Shown one piece after another: positions 48,251 through 60,566 of a stretch of DNA of 64,000 bases; position 1 is the stretch's first letter, and every line of letters starts with the position of its first letter. The stretch is from Dichetophora obliterata (lineage: Eukaryota > Arthropoda > Insecta > Diptera > Sciomyzidae). The position numbers were made by a program, and so were the translations under genes. Below the pieces are notes generated by a model. It was given only the letters and a program-made list of their open reading frames with translations. It did no database searches and was not told the DNA's origin. The stretch spans positions 175,886,361 through 175,950,360 of the forward strand of contig OY986436.1 of the NCBI GenBank assembly GCA_963920525.1, written 5' to 3'.

Positions 48251-48590
48251 CTAAGTGTAAGTGGGTGGAGGTGAAATACTTAGAGTGATTAGAGTGATCT
48301 CAACTGGTGGCATTTCAGCACCACTGGTGTCACAAGTAGCTTCGTTCTCTTCCCGTATCCTGTATGACTTTTTGTTGTGCTGTTTTGGTTCAACCCACAT
48401 ATTCCTTCTTGCTATTGCTTTAATCCCGATTTTCACCTTTTTTGACACGTTGCAATTTTTAAAAAATTGCTCGACGAAGTGGCTGATTTCTTTTCTGACT
48501 CTGTTGATTTTATTGTTAAACATTATCTTGCATGCCGGGATGTACTCAGGGTTCCGATTACTGGCAGACTTCTTTAAGTAAGCTGTGCTT
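48251..48590 (-). pseudogene. Unidentified ORF relic
   Basis: The minus-strand frame is open from about 48590 to 48251. It reads SASNRNPEYIPACKIMFNNK, then HFVEQFFKNCNVSKKVKIGI and IREENEATCDTSGAEMPPVE. An ATG lies at 48523. It is basic, without membrane segments or motifs I recognise. Its composition and openness differ from the AT-rich flanks, so it may be a fragment of a transposon gene. No function is proposed. Confidence 0.3.
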
Positions 48591-49152
48591 TGTGGCTGAG
48601 TATTTGGATGACAATTTTATAGGAAATAATTAGTGTGGAAAAATATTAGGACTAGTTCATACATTTGAGTCCTCTAGTAGCGACGCCTAAAGAAATCATC
48701 TGAAGAGTGCAACAACAATTAAAAAAAAAACAGAAATCATTGGATACATGGAACAATATAAATTTACTAACAACGAAAAACTCGTCAAATTGAAGCAAGC
48801 ATGCCGTTGCAAACTAAATTCGGCGAATTATAACAATCATTCAAATATTGAAGTCGTTGTTAACAGTGGAAAGAGTTCGGCGCTGGGCAAGGCAGGCCTC
48901 AAGTGGTCACCTTAAAGAAGCTATAAATTATTTTCAATATTTTCTTTTTTTTGGGTCTAAAGATATTTTAAGATATCTAAAGATATTTTATTTTAAAGAT
49001 CTCATTAGGAATGGAATTTTCAAAAAAAGGACGCGCACCGAAGAAAAAATGAGCCATAATTTTCCTCATATATGCATTATTGAACTTGTCTAATGCATAT
49101 ACAAAATATATAGAAATAATAGGTATGGTAAAAAATTTCAAAAAATTTCTTG
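48591..49152. other. AT-rich spacer, nothing recognised
   Basis: A short 'agatattttaagatatctaa' imperfect palindrome occurs near 48960. Nothing else. Confidence 0.4.
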
Positions 49153-49785
49153 TACACGGTTAGAAATCTTGTACTAAAATTGAAACTTTTCTGTACTACA
49201 TATAAGTCTACACCAGCTTTGGTTTCAAATCTAGTATTTACAAAATACTAAAAAATGGTTTTAATACAGCTTTGGTTTTAAATTTAGAACAAGCTTGGAT
49301 TCAAATATTTAAAAAAAAATAACGAACAACGCGAGATTCGATCACACGACATTGAGTTTGTAAACTCACTACTCTAACCACAGAGCTATTGGCTTAAACA
49401 TAAAAAGCGCGATAAACAAACGTATGAACCGAGTCGCCTAATATTGAGTCGCAGCATTGCCAGGCCAACTTTTTACGGGTCTTAATCCAAATTTAGTATC
49501 CGCATGTGCTAGAATCTAGTATTATTTGTATTAAAAACAAAAAATAATACAGAGTTGTACTTAAATTGAAACCAAAAAGACTAAAATTGAAACCAAAAAG
49601 CTAAAATTTAAACCAAAAAGCTAAAATTGATGCTGTAATATTTCTTTTAGTTTCAATTCTAGTACAGAAAAGTTTTAAATATGAGTTAGTATTTGAAAAG
49701 TTTCAACTTGAAACTGCTTGGTTTAAAAACATGCAGTAATATTTTAGTGGGACTAAAATTTAGCCCAAGATTTCTAACCGTGTAC
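49153..49785. mobile_element. MITE with 20-bp terminal repeats and a tRNA-like core
   Basis: GTACACGGTTAGAAATCTTG at 49153-49172 and its exact complement at 49766-49785 bound the element. The target is probably TA. Internal units of the type 'taaaattgaaaccaaaaag' repeat three times at about 49560-49635. A minus-strand tRNA-like segment lies at about 49325-49405. No ORF. Confidence 0.8.
49325..49405 (-). tRNA. tRNA-like pseudogene inside a MITE
   Basis: Read in complement, the segment has an A-box-like TAGCTCTGTGGTTAGAGT with a pairing D stem (GCTC/GAGT). An anticodon-type hairpin follows (TGAGT...ACTCA), then a T-arm with GATCGAATCTC. The acceptor stem pairs poorly and the anticodon loop is six bases, so it would not be a working tRNA. 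It resembles the head of a tRNA-derived SINE. Confidence 0.4.
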
Positions 49786-50209
49786 TTAAAATAATACCGA
49801 CAGGTTTCAAAAATTAGGGCAAAATTTTTCAACTACCGAAATTAACTGCATATTCGACTGAATTCTGCCGACGTAGCTCTGTGTGAACAACTTTGGTTTT
49901 ACGTAAAACCAATTTTGGTTAAACTAACTTAAATCTCTGTATAGACATAGCATATACAGTGAATCAAAAAAGTTTAGGCAAAAAGCTATTTAAAATCTTA
50001 GTTTGCTAGTTAAATTTTTTTTAATTTCACTTACAGAAAAAAATAGTATGTGCATTTAAAAACTAAACTTTTTACGATGTACTTACAACAAAAAATTATT
50101 TTATTTCAATTTTATTTCAGATTAAATATTAGAAAAACTAAAAAAATACATGATTTTGAAATCAAAAAGTTTAGACACACGTGAAAGTTATAATTGATTT
50201 TTCATAAAG

Positions 50210-50926
50210 GTAATCAAATTTTGAGTCCTCTAATAGGTGGTTAGGCCTCCTCTGGATTGAATTTCCGATGAATTTCCATGACTGCGGAGGTGTTTTTAGC
50301 TGCTTCCAGTGATAGATTAGCCATTACTTTACAAGATAAGACTAATTTTTCTGGTCGTTATATTATTGAAATAAGTATTATTTCTCAACTAACCCCATTT
50401 TTTCCCTTTTTTCTTTACAATATTTAACTAAAAGTGCTAATCCATTTTCTGATTAATAAAAATTAGATATTCAACTCCAGATACCACTACATACCCTTCA
50501 ACCAAAACATTGCCGCCACCGTGTTTAACTGTTTTAATAGTTTTTACAAATTTATTGAGCGCCATCCGAGCCAAATAAGTTGTATTCGGACTTATCACCA
50601 AATATAACGCAATCCCAAAATGATTCTAGCTCATTTACGTAGTTTTGCGAACTCCAACCTCTTTTTTTTATAACTGAAATAAACGGTTTGTGCCGAGGAA
50701 CTCGTGCATGATATCCAGCTGTATTCAGTGCATTGCGAGTTTTTTTAGCATGAAAGTTGTTTTTAAACCATTGCTGAATTTCAAGGCATAGTTTATTAAC
50801 CGAAAGCTTTGGATTTTGAGCAACTGCAGCCACTACAATCCGCACCTGGCGTGGCGTAAATGTTTTTGGTCGTCTAGATCGGCTCTTACGCCCTACTTTA
50901 CCGATATTTACATAATTGAAGCACAA
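50210..50926 (-). pseudogene. Tc1 transposase relic
   Basis: The longest open stretch (50926-50552) gives SRRPKTFTPRQVRIVVAAVA, then KLSVNKLCLEIQ, AGYHARVPRHKPFISV and LESFWDCVIFGDKSEYNLFG. The last holds the first catalytic aspartate with an altered following residue (DKS where relatives have DES). Beyond it, in broken frames to about 50210, come VKHGGGNVLVEG, a YQDNDPKH-like block reduced to a few residues, and KTPPQS followed by a degraded E motif. The N-terminal HTH is mostly lost. It is not functional. Confidence 0.82.
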
Positions 50927-51236
50927 CCGCGAATACCGTTGTAAAAGCCACTTTTTGCAAAACCGAGTTTATTTCAGATTGTCGTTAACATGACTTTCTT
51001 ACATTGCCTCAACACAAAATTAGTCACAAATATGCATCTTATCGCTATCAAAATGCAATGAGAAAGTGTAAGTTAGCGGAAGGATGTTATAAGTTACACA
51101 CAAAATTATTACAGCTGAATTGTCTGAATATTGAATTTATAATAAGAATAACAGATTGAAGGAAGAACTGTGTTAATGAATATATTTCAAGAAAAAAAGT
51201 ATACCTCCAAAAAACGCTCCAGAGCAGGTAAAAAAT

Positions 51237-52009
51237 GGAATAACGTTGTAAGTTCACATTACGTTTTTAGGTAATTGAATTGTTCGTGTATAGATTTGTG
51301 ATTGTCTATGCTTCTTTTCCTGCAAAAAAATTCAGCATAAGTGCAATAAGGGAACATTATTTTAAATTTTAAAATAAAAACAGTTTTTTAACGTTTTTAA
51401 TCGAATTTTGCGAGGTAACTCCATAAGAACTCAAAACTTGGCAAATTATAAGAGGCCGGTTTTTCGAAAAAACTCATTCAAGTAAGTTATGAAAAGAAAA
51501 AGGATCCCCTTGCAATGGCTTCATATTTGCCTGTAAAGTAAGTTCGAAAAAAAACAAATATATTTTGTTGCAGGTCTTAAAATATTATCTTTTGAGTTCT
51601 TCAAATGAGTTTTTGTTTTTGTTAGTAAGGGTTTTTTCATAAATCAAAATTCTGTTGTTTACATTTCATTTAACGAAATTAATCCACTCAAACAAGTCTT
51701 CTTATATGGGTATGCTTTATTTGCATGAATAGCGTTTAAAAGGCCATCGTACTCTACTTTGCAACTTGGAATAACGTTTTAACAACCAATGGGTTTTGGA
51801 TATGTAACGTTTGTCCATTTTAAACATTAATAGTACATGATTTACTAACTCAATGTTAATATTAAACAATTTTTTTTACTAAAATAGTTTATTTACCTAA
51901 ATAATTCCATAATGTATTAAAAACAAGTATCTAGAAATTGTCTGCTGCATTTAAAACCTTTTTACGTATTGTGAACAATTTACTTTTTGTCGCTTAAAAC
52001 GTTATTCGC
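51237..52009. mobile_element. Candidate nested insertion in the Tc1 element
   Basis: GGAATAACGTTGTAAG (51237) and the complement of CTTAAAACGTTATTC (51993-52007) form a weak inverted repeat. The span of about 770 bp accounts for the extra length of the surrounding Tc1 element. No target duplication was identified. Confidence 0.35.
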
Positions 52010-52432
52010 CGTTGTGCTTTAATTGTTTATGATGTTACGCACACTTGAATATGACCTATTTACTATCTTACCGATTTAGCGATACAACTTTTTCTGTACG
52101 TAAAGATCTATTATTATTTTACGAACGTCGACCGAAATTTCGTTTCTGCTGCTCATTATGCACAATCTATTACAAAATCAAGATCGACACAAACTTAAAT
52201 GAATTGAAAATTGCATGCCTACGCAATAATTATGCGCAGAGAAACGGAATAGATCAAAGGTAACTAATCTGAAATAATATTTAAATTGAATTGTTTCAAG
52301 CTGTAAATACGTATTAAAAAGTTAATTTTTTAAATTCCCATTCTAATTTTTTCTGTAAGTGAAGTGAAAAAACTTTTACTAATAAACTAACTTATAAAGA
52401 GCTTTGTGCCTAAACTTTTTTGATTCACTGTA

Positions 52433-53904
52433 GTCGGTCGATACTAGTTATTATTCTTATAATTAATTTTAATTTTTAAAACATAGTGCTAACAATATTT
52501 ATATGCATACTTATGCTTAGACTTGTTTTATACTTACATTTTTAAACTATAAAGCTGTTTTGACAAAGTAGTTGTTATTTATTAAGAAATTACATTTGAT
52601 ATCAATTTTTGCTGTTATGCAACTCTTCGCTTATTTTATAGTGAAAATAACCCAGAACTCACCGCGTGGAGGTAGCTGCATGCCGAGTTCCATCCCCACC
52701 CACCCAAAAAAACGTTTATCAATTTTTTTTTTAATATAAAGTTGCTGTTGCGACAACTAGAGATGAACTCAGATTTCAAAGAATTCTAACAAGTTGAGCT
52801 TTGTTAAGCAGTAAGTTTAACAAAGTTTATTTGGTGTCGAAAGTGATATGTTGTATTGTTGTATGCTTGTTTTTACAGAGTAAATATGTAATGCTGTGTT
52901 TGTATGAAGGCGTTGCAAGAATGTTCGTCTGTCTGTATGAATTTAAGATGTGGAATTAAAAATATGAAGATATATTTTCTTTTATACTGAAGCTCATCGA
53001 TCGGAAACAGCGAAAAAATGTTGTGAAAAGTGTTGAAGTTTTGTATGAAAGAATGTGTACTTAAACTTAAAAGGTTTTAATAAAATAATTTATTATAAAC
53101 GAAAATATCAACTACTATTTCTATTAATAAAGAACCAAAAAAGTGGGTTTATAAAATAAAATTATAAGCTTAATATATGTTATTATTTATATAATAAACT
53201 ATAATAAAGATTTCACACGAGTATGGAGGAGTTTGAGAGCCATAAAAGGAAATTAAGATAAAACTCGAGGATCTGGACAAGACTGCTCAAATTCAAACAG
53301 ATTTTAAGGACAAATTCCAAGCTGCGAAAAACTGTCTTGAATGATTAAAAAACTAAATCCATATAGTAAAGTTTTAAGAGAACATGAGCCGTTCGGAGTT
53401 GGCGTAAGACACGCATGTACGTATGTCTAGTTCTTGATAATGAGTTTACATACATTTAAAAACCTAAAGAACACAATTAAACACAAAAAGCTCGATCAAA
53501 GTACTTTCACCTTTGCTTTTTTTATCGATTTAATAAATTTAGAGAAAGTTGATTTGGGAATAATTAAGTAAAATTTACTCAGTCTCAGTATTTGTTAACC
53601 TAAGCAAATAGTCGTCTTCTATCTCGTCTAGAACTTTTTGGAAAGTACAGAACAACAGAAGTTATCAATTTATACCAATTACACTAAGCGACAAATTGAA
53701 GAAAAAGTGTTTGTGTTCCGGTAACCACTATAAATTTAAACACGATCTAACAACGTGTATTTCAATTACATCCCTTTGTATTGAAGGTAGACGTGGTTTT
53801 CATCTGAGTCGGCTCATTTTTAAACTGAGTCTTTATTACTCAAACACTAACTTTTGTAAGCAAGTTTTGCCGCTGAGTAGTGTAGTATATATTTTTTCAT
53901 ACTT
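52433..53904. other. AT-rich spacer, nothing recognised
   Basis: Short ORFs only. No terminal repeats or RNA genes. Confidence 0.45.
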
Positions 53905-54425
53905 TCTGCAACCAGAAAAAAATTTGGTAATTTAACCAAACTTTAACAAAATTTCAGGTTAAAATTTGCTAACATGAATCGTCAGGTCAGGATTACCACA
54001 TGCCATTCAGGTCAATTTAACCAGTTTTTGTGGTTTAATGAAACTGACAAATGTGGTGATATTAACCAGTATTTATGGTTGAATCGAATTGAATCAGGTT
54101 AATTAACCAAATGTCAATGATGAGAATTTTGTAATGGGGCTAGGAGGGAGGGAGAGAGCAAATAAATCAAGGTCTCCTTATTTTTTTATTAAATTAAAAA
54201 TCTAAAGATAGGGTATTTCATCTACCTCATGCCGAATTGGACAGCTGACAGGTTGTTTTTTTTCGCTATAAGCCTACCATGGTTTTTCCGCTATTTTCTA
54301 CATGTGTTTCTGTGAACCAGATTCGACAGGTGAAACTAACGTTGATAAACGGAAATGTTAAAACGATGTGGTTAGCTCTTCTAACCAAATTCGTCAGGTA
54401 AAAATAACCTGGAGCAGTGCTCCAA
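53905..54425. repeat. Repeat rich in AACCA/CAGGTTA motifs
   Basis: Many copies of 'aaccag', 'ggttaat' and 'gtcaggt' occur in both orientations. The ends, with CCAGAAAAAAATTTGG and the complement of 'aacctgg', are only loosely inverted. It may be a diverged MITE. Confidence 0.35.
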
Positions 54426-55620
54426 AGCTTGGGACAAATATGAAGCGTCGGTCAACGCCACTTCGGAATTCAAGAAAGACCACTTTGAAAGGTTCCCCTA
54501 ACAACATGCCACAGAACCCCCAACACTGATGTCAAAAAGACACTATTCATGACCGTGACTCATTCAGCCACTCGAATTTAAACATGACTTGGTTATTTTA
54601 ATAACCATGGGTTATCTCAGTATCAATACCAATAATACAACCCATTATTTTTGGCCGCTACAAAATCATCATATCCATATCAAAGGTCATCACTCTCTGA
54701 CATGAAAAATTAAGGCAACTAACTAGGCCTGTCACTCATGCAATCAGGTTCCTCAATCTCAGTGGACACAACTCAGACTATTTAGGTTTCCCCGTCACCT
54801 GTACTCAAATTCCAAAGGTAACAGTATATTGATCCGGTAGTTGCTTACCTTCCTAACATTTACTGTTTAAATTAGCGAGATTCAATCTACCATCATTCTC
54901 TTAGTAATTTAAGGGAATCACTAGCCCGAGTTCAACTTAAGTGTAACTCACACCGGCCTTCTGGCCTAACCACAGCCAGAGCGATTTGAAAACCCCACGT
55001 GGGCCAAACCCAATGACAGTCAATACCTGGGCTCAAGGCTCCACCTGACAAGGCTCTTCAACATCCCGTCTTGCAGACTAAAAGTTCTTAGAACATTTAT
55101 ATTTGACTGTGGCACCTTCAGCCACTAGAATTGTACATGACTAGGTTAAAAAATAACCATTGGTTTCCCAGTAAAACCGGGTAAACCACAATTCTACTTA
55201 TGCAACTTCGTTAACCTAATTAAGACTTAATAAAAAGCCTTTTTCGGAAAACTAGGAAGCATGAGCCGTTGTAAACCAATTGGCTTATACAACGGTCCAA
55301 AGATTAAATGTTTCCTACATAAAACCTTTATTCTAAGATAAGGTCTGCAGAACAACGATAGATCAGGTCTCCTCATCATTGATGGATGACTGTCCCCGCT
55401 CTTCAAGTTATGTTGGATTGATCGTCCATCGAAAGCATACTACAATGACGGTGTTATGATAACTTAATATCAAAACCATGCTTTCTCCAAGAATTTTGCA
55501 ACCAACAACCAAGGCTCAAGGTAAACCTTTTTCTTTTACAATTATCAGATGAACATTCAAGAGCCGTGCCTCAAGAATGAACTCATTATGAGATCAGTTC
55601 ATGGGCCGTGCCCCATGAAC
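54426..55620. other. Less AT-rich, CCA/CTA-rich region with a repeated ~70-bp segment
   Basis: Segments with 'ttcagccactagaatt' followed by 'catgactaggtta' and 'aataaccat' occur at about 54563 and 55117. The region lies directly upstream of the LINE endonuclease at 55660, so it could be a degenerate 5' UTR or ORF1. No ORF1 motif was recognised. Confidence 0.35.
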
Positions 55621-55659
55621 TGCCCATCCAATAAAAAACCCTCACCGCTTCTATTACTG

Positions 55660-56400
55660 GCTTGGGACAGGCAGATTCCCGAAGGTCCTCTGGCGGGTTT
55701 CGGATAATGGAGACAATACCATTATTGAGGGCGAGGAGAGTGAATTCCAAACTGGTTAGGTTGCTGCAGATCAACCTACACCATGCGAAGGCGCAGGCCG
55801 TCTTAGTAACCCGTCTTAGTAGAGGCGGTGAAGATGTAGTCCTGATTCAGGAGCCTTGGACTCATGAAGGCAAGGTTTGTGGCTTGAAGATGGACGGTTA
55901 TAAACTTCGCTAGTTGCACAGGTACTCCCAGATCGTGTATATTAGCGAAAACTTATTTTAACTCATTTTTATTATCTAATTTCAGTGTCCAAGACTTGGT
56001 GGAAGTCAGTCTGCAGCTAGGATCAAGCAGCTGCTGGGCTGCATCGGCGTACCTAGCCCATGACCATCCTGAGCCACCGCCGGCGGGTAATCTGCGGTGT
56101 CTGGTCACCGAGGCAGAGAAGAAGAAGCGTGGCCTAGTTATCAGTGCTGACGCAAATGCGCACCATACAATCTGGGGAAGCTATTTATTGAAAAGTAATT
56201 TATATGTTTTGTTACTCGGAGTTGGCGAGAAGTCTTAGATGTTACTCTAGTCTCTGACTTCTTTTATGATAGGATCACGGACTGGAAATTGCTTCAGAAG
56301 CACTCCTTCTATGATCATAGGTAAATAACATTAGGTCTAAAGGGCCACGTCAATAGCCAAGCTGTCTTAAGGAATCTGAAGAAAACAAATTGGTGTGAAT
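55660..56400 (+). pseudogene. LOA/I-like LINE ORF2: endonuclease domain
   Basis: The apurinic-type endonuclease nicks target DNA for target-primed reverse transcription. Visible blocks are LVRLLQINLHHAKAQAVLV, then EDVVLIQEPWTHEGKVCGLK (the catalytic glutamate, about 55840), and later RGLVISADANAHHTIWGS (about 56130-56190; the Asp and Asn/His residues). Stops at 55911-55913 and 56236-56238 and frame changes break it. The order and the DANAHHTIWGS block fit LINEs of the LOA/I group. Confidence 0.82.
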
Positions 56401-56689
56401 TTAGGGAGGTAGTTGAAGTATCGTTACCTCTCTCTCAAAAAATTCCCTTCGACGACACGTGTACTAGATTCAATCTTAGAGCAGCTAACGTGAACTGTAA
56501 AGGAGGCTTTAGAAATCTCATGCCCTAAGGGCGCCCCAAGAGGCAAATCAAAACCATCTTGGTGGTCAAGGGAAATTAGAAATCTAAGGTCTCAGTGCAG
56601 GAAGATTTTTAATAAAGCTAAGAAATCGGGTACAACTCAATGCTGGGATTAGTATAAATCCAGTTTAAAAATTTTTAAGAAAGCACTTC

Positions 56690-57943
56690 GAAAGGCTTAA
56701 CTTCGAAATCAAATGATACTTGGACATCCTCTAGCGAGGAGACCCTAGATCTTCTTCTGAGTACCCACTTCCCGGATTGCACTCTGGATCCCACTGACAT
56801 AAGGTGTGAGAGGGCTCCGGCGATAAGTAATCCTTCAAAAATCATATCAGAGAACAGAATTAAATGGGCTCTGTTAAGTTTCAAACCATATAAGTCTGCA
56901 GGGCCTGACGGTATAGTTCCAGCCGCTCTACAGCAGACGTCGTCCATTATCCTTCCATTACTTCTTGTCATTTTCAAAAGTTGCCTTGAAATGACATACA
57001 TACCATTAAAATGGAGGGAGGTAAAGGTAGTATTTATCCCTAAGGCGGGTAGAATATCGCAAACGAGTTCGTAGGACCTCAGACCCATTAGTCTTTCATC
57101 TTTCCTGCTGAAAATACTCGAAAGACTGATTGACGCTCATATTTGTTGTAGCATAGACACAAATTTGCTTTCAAACTCACAGCACGCTTACAGCAAAGGT
57201 AGGTCTGTAGAAACGGCCCTGCACTCCCTGGTAGGCTTTATAGAAAATTCCTTTTTCCATAAGGAGTACACAATGGTAGCTTTTCTGGATATCGAAGGTG
57301 CCTCAAGCAATATTCTTCCGGGGGCAACCATTGGCGCGCTCATGAAGCTTCGGATGGATGAGTCAATCTGTGCACTGATAAAAAACCTGCTGACCTGCAG
57401 AGTTGTCAGTGCATCTTTAGGTCACTCAAAGACCAGGAGATTTGTGAGTAGAGGCATTCATCAGGAGGTGTTCTATCACCTTTATTATGGAACTTGGTGG
57501 TCAATGTACTTCTATGGAAAATAGAAAAAGTGGGTTGCAAGGTGATTGCCTATGCGGATGACGTAGCTATTGCTGCACAGGGAAAGCTTTCTAATACTCT
57601 CTCGGAAATGCTTGGGTCAGCACTCTCCGATCTCAATACTTGGGTCAAAAGTTGTGGGCTCGGGTAAATCCCCAAAAAACTGAACTCGTCCTTTTTACGA
57701 GGAAATATAAAATTAATAAATTCCTCCACGTTTGAATGGCACTCTGCAAAGCTTCGTGGAAGAGACAAAATACTGGGAGGTTATTTTGGATAGAAAGTTA
57801 AGCTGGAAATCTAATATTCTTGAGCAAACTAGGAAGGCCAATGTTGCTTTATATGCCTGTAAGAAAGCTATAGGTAAAACGTGGGACTTACTCCAAATAT
57901 TGCACGTTGGATTTACACAGCTATAGTGAGGCCAATCTTCACC
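56690..57943 (+). pseudogene. LOA/I-like LINE ORF2: reverse transcriptase domain
   Basis: In shifting frames the RT motifs appear in order: KSAGPDGIVPAAL (about 56900), WREVKVVFIPKAGR (about 57015), RPISLSSFLLKILERLIDAH (about 57080), and QHAYSKGRSVETALHSLVGF. Next come VAFLDIEGASSNI (motif A aspartate, about 57285), KVIAYADDVAIAAQ (the YADD active site, about 57545), and WLKSCGL/NPQKTELVLFTRKY. The thumb-like ILDRKLSWKSNILEQTRKAN ends at about 57930. The coding sequence is cut at about 57943 by a composite insertion and resumes at about 60567. Confidence 0.88.
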
Positions 57944-58235
57944 CAAAAAATATTTAGGATAAAATTACGAATAAAATCTTTGTAGAAATACAAACAGAGG
58001 CTATTCGTAGAATGTACAAATGTTTTGTACATAGTACAAACGTTTGTAGTGTTGGCCGCATGAAAAAATTTTTAAATTCGTAACTTTGTGCATTCTACAA
58101 ACGCTAGTTTGTAAAAATCTATAATGTATAAATTTGTGAACTGAACGAACATTGTTTGATAATATACAAAGCGTTGGCAGCAGCTTTCGTATATTTGTTC
58201 GTATCTTTGTATATGAAACGAATGCGTTTGTAAAA
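57943..58235. repeat. AT-rich left part of the composite insertion
   Basis: Between the RT frame and the first Helitron start are several 'tacaaacg' and 'ctttgta' words in both orientations. The right counterpart (60549-60567) includes 'tatacaaatatttctttgt'. This suggests a small palindromic element into which the Helitrons went. Boundaries are approximate. Confidence 0.4.
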
Positions 58236-58657
58236 TCTATATAAATAAAAATCAAATGTCGTTCGTTGGTAATTGCATCAGTTGAGAACGGCTGAACCGA
58301 TTTGGATAATTTTTTTTTTAAAATGTTCGTTTTAGTCCAAGTTAGGTTTTTAAGGAAAGAAAAATTGACCACGCCCACTTTTGCGCCCACTTTTTTGATT
58401 TATCTAAAATCGGAAAACGGCTGGACCGATTTGGATAATTTTTTTTTCAAATGTTCGTAGTAATCCAATTTAAGTTTTGTCGGAAAGAAAAATTGACCAC
58501 GCCCACTTTTGCGCCCACATTTTTTCGATTTATCTAAAATCGGAAAACGGCTGGACCGATTTGGATAATTTTTTTTCAAATGTTCGTAGTAATCCAATTT
58601 AAGTGTTTACTGAAAGAAAAATTGACCACGCCCACTTTTGCGCCCACTGTTTTGATA
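58236..58657 (+). mobile_element. Helitron 5' end with ~130-bp tandem units
   Basis: It begins TCTATATAAATAAAAATCAA, directly after an A. GTCGTTCGTTGG and GAACGGCTGAACCGATTTGG follow, a series typical of insect Helitron 5' ends (TC start, A/T target). Three units with AACGGCTGGACCGATTTGG, 'tgttcgtagtaatccaattt' and 'gaccacgcccacttttgcgc' start near 58287, 58415 and 58545. The copy stops at 58657, where a second Helitron start follows. Confidence 0.75.
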
Positions 58658-60548
58658 TCTATATATATAAAATTAAGTGGCAAAACTTCCTGTTCGCATA
58701 CTCCTCCTAGACGGCTTGCCCGATTTCAATGAAATTTTCAGGGGTGATTGGGGTCTGTGTGGAGGGTGCACATAAGAAATTGCATGTGTGTATCTTTGCA
58801 TGTTTTGTGCCACACCCCCTTTTGTCGCCCACAAATCAATAAAAATGCTGTATTTGAGACGGTTTTGGTCGTATTAAATTAAAATTTGGTAAATAAGTTC
58901 GTATGATAACTATAATTAACTTTGAAAAAATGGGCGTGGTCACACTTCATCTACGCCTACTTTTAAGAAAATATCAAAATACTTCGAAACCATTGGTCCG
59001 ATTGAGCTCAAATTTTGTAAGTACGCTTTGCTTTGAGTACGAGATGGTTTAAGGGGCAATGCCACACCCCCTTTTACCTCCCACATATAAATAAAAAATT
59101 GTTGTTATCGAATAGCTTTAGAGTTATGGGTCGCACAGCTTAGAAATTCGGTATTCGACCACAATTTAGACGTACCGTTTCTATGATGAAATTTTATGGG
59201 AGTGGACAAGGGGGAGGGGCACCTCCCATACAACCCAAATTTGTGATATCGAATAGCTTTGAAGTTATAGGAATTCATCTTTGGAATTCAGTTTTTGACC
59301 TCAATTTACACATGCAGTTTCAATGGTTTTATTTTATGGGCGTTGGACAGGGAGGCGTGACATCTCCCTTACAACCCAAATTTGCGATATCGTATTGCTT
59401 TGAAGTTATAGGTTGACAGCGTAAGAATTCGGTATTTAACCTAAATTTATACATGCATTTTCAATACTTACATTTTGTCGTCGTAGGGCAAAGGGGAGTG
59501 GCACTTCCCATACAACCCAACTTTGTGCTATCAAATAGTTTTAGAGTTATAAGTCGTACAACGCCAAAATTCAGTATTCGACCTCAATATACACATGCAG
59601 TTTCATTGATTCAATCTATGTTCATTGGTAAGAGGGGCGTGGCACCTCCCATTTAACGTAAATTTGCGATATTGAATATCAGCGTCAGAATTCAGTATTC
59701 GGCCCCAATTTATACATGCAGTTTCATTAATTACATTTTATAGGCGTACGACAAGGGGGCGTGAAACCTCCTATTTAACCCAAATTAGAGATATCAAATA
59801 GCATTGGGGTTATAGGTCTCACAGCTTTGGAATTCAGTATTGGACCTCAATGTACACATGCAGTTTCATTGATTACATTTTATGAGCGTTGATCAAGGGG
59901 GAGTGGCACCTCCCATACAACGAAAATTTGTGATATCGAATAGCTTTGTAGTTCTAGGTCGCACAGCGTCGGAACTCAGTATTCGACCAAAATTTACGCT
60001 TGCAGATTTACTGATAAAATTTTTTAGAGTTTGTCGGGGGGGCGTGACACCTCCAATTTAACCCAAATTTGCGATATCGAATAGATTTGGAGTTATAGGT
60101 AACTCAGCCTCAAAATTCAGTATTCGACCTCAATGTACTCATGCAGTTTCATTGCTAATGGGCGTAGGGAAAAGGAGAGTGGCACCTCCCATACAATCAA
60201 AATTTGTGCTATCGAATAGTTTTGGAGTTTTATGTCGCACAGTTTTGGAATTCGGTATTCGACCTCCATGTAGACATCCAGTTTAATTGATTACATTCTA
60301 TTAGCGGTGATGAAGAGAGAGTGGCACTTCCTATACAACCGAAATTTGTTATATCGAATAGCTTTGTGGATATAGGTCGCACAGTCTCAGAATTCAGTAT
60401 TTGACCTCAATTTAGGCATGCTGTTTAACTGATAACATTTTATGGGCGTTTGAATAGGGAGAGTGGCAGCAACGCGCCGGGTTTATATATAAATACTTTT
60501 AATTTTATTTTATACGAGGGGGTAGCGAAGCACACCGGGTTCAGCTAG
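58658..60548 (+). mobile_element. Helitron-like element with TC start and CTAG end
   Basis: It starts TCTATATATATAAAATTAAG after an A. It ends GCACACCGGGTTCAGCTAG before a T, as Helitrons insert between A and T and end CTRR. No Rep/helicase gene is present, so it is non-autonomous. A tandem array (59100-60460) fills the right part. It may be inserted into the end of the first Helitron. Confidence 0.8.
59100..60460 (+). repeat. ~140-bp tandem array inside the Helitron, about 9-10 units
   Basis: Each unit has 'gcacctcccatacaaccc', then 'aaatttgtgatatcgaatag', then 'ctttggagttataggtcg', then 'cagtattcgacctcaa' and 'catgcagtttcattgatt'. Unit starts fall near 59222, 59366, 59507, 59646, 59768, 59911, 60051, 60189 and 60330. 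Divergence between units is moderate, with indels. Confidence 0.88.
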
Positions 60549-60566
60549 TATACAAATATTTCTTTG

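Larger units (their letters stand above)
49957..52430 (-). mobile_element. Tc1-family element, decayed
   Basis: CAGTGAATCAAAAAAGTTTA (continuing GGC) at the left end matches the complement of the right end at 52404-52430. TA flanks both (49955-49956 and 52431-52432). It holds a minus-strand Tc1 transposase relic (50210-50926). The total, 2,474 bp, is about 0.8 kb longer than usual, so an insertion is likely, perhaps near 51237-52009. Confidence 0.85.

Noticed and set aside
48261..48581. 106-codon hydrophobic plus-strand ORF
   Set aside because: Antisense to the more protein-like minus-strand frame; its hydrophobicity is the complement of a basic sequence.
58001..58597. Minus-strand ORFs with repeated KKLSKSVQPF-like peptides
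   Set aside because: They are translations of the Helitron tandem units.
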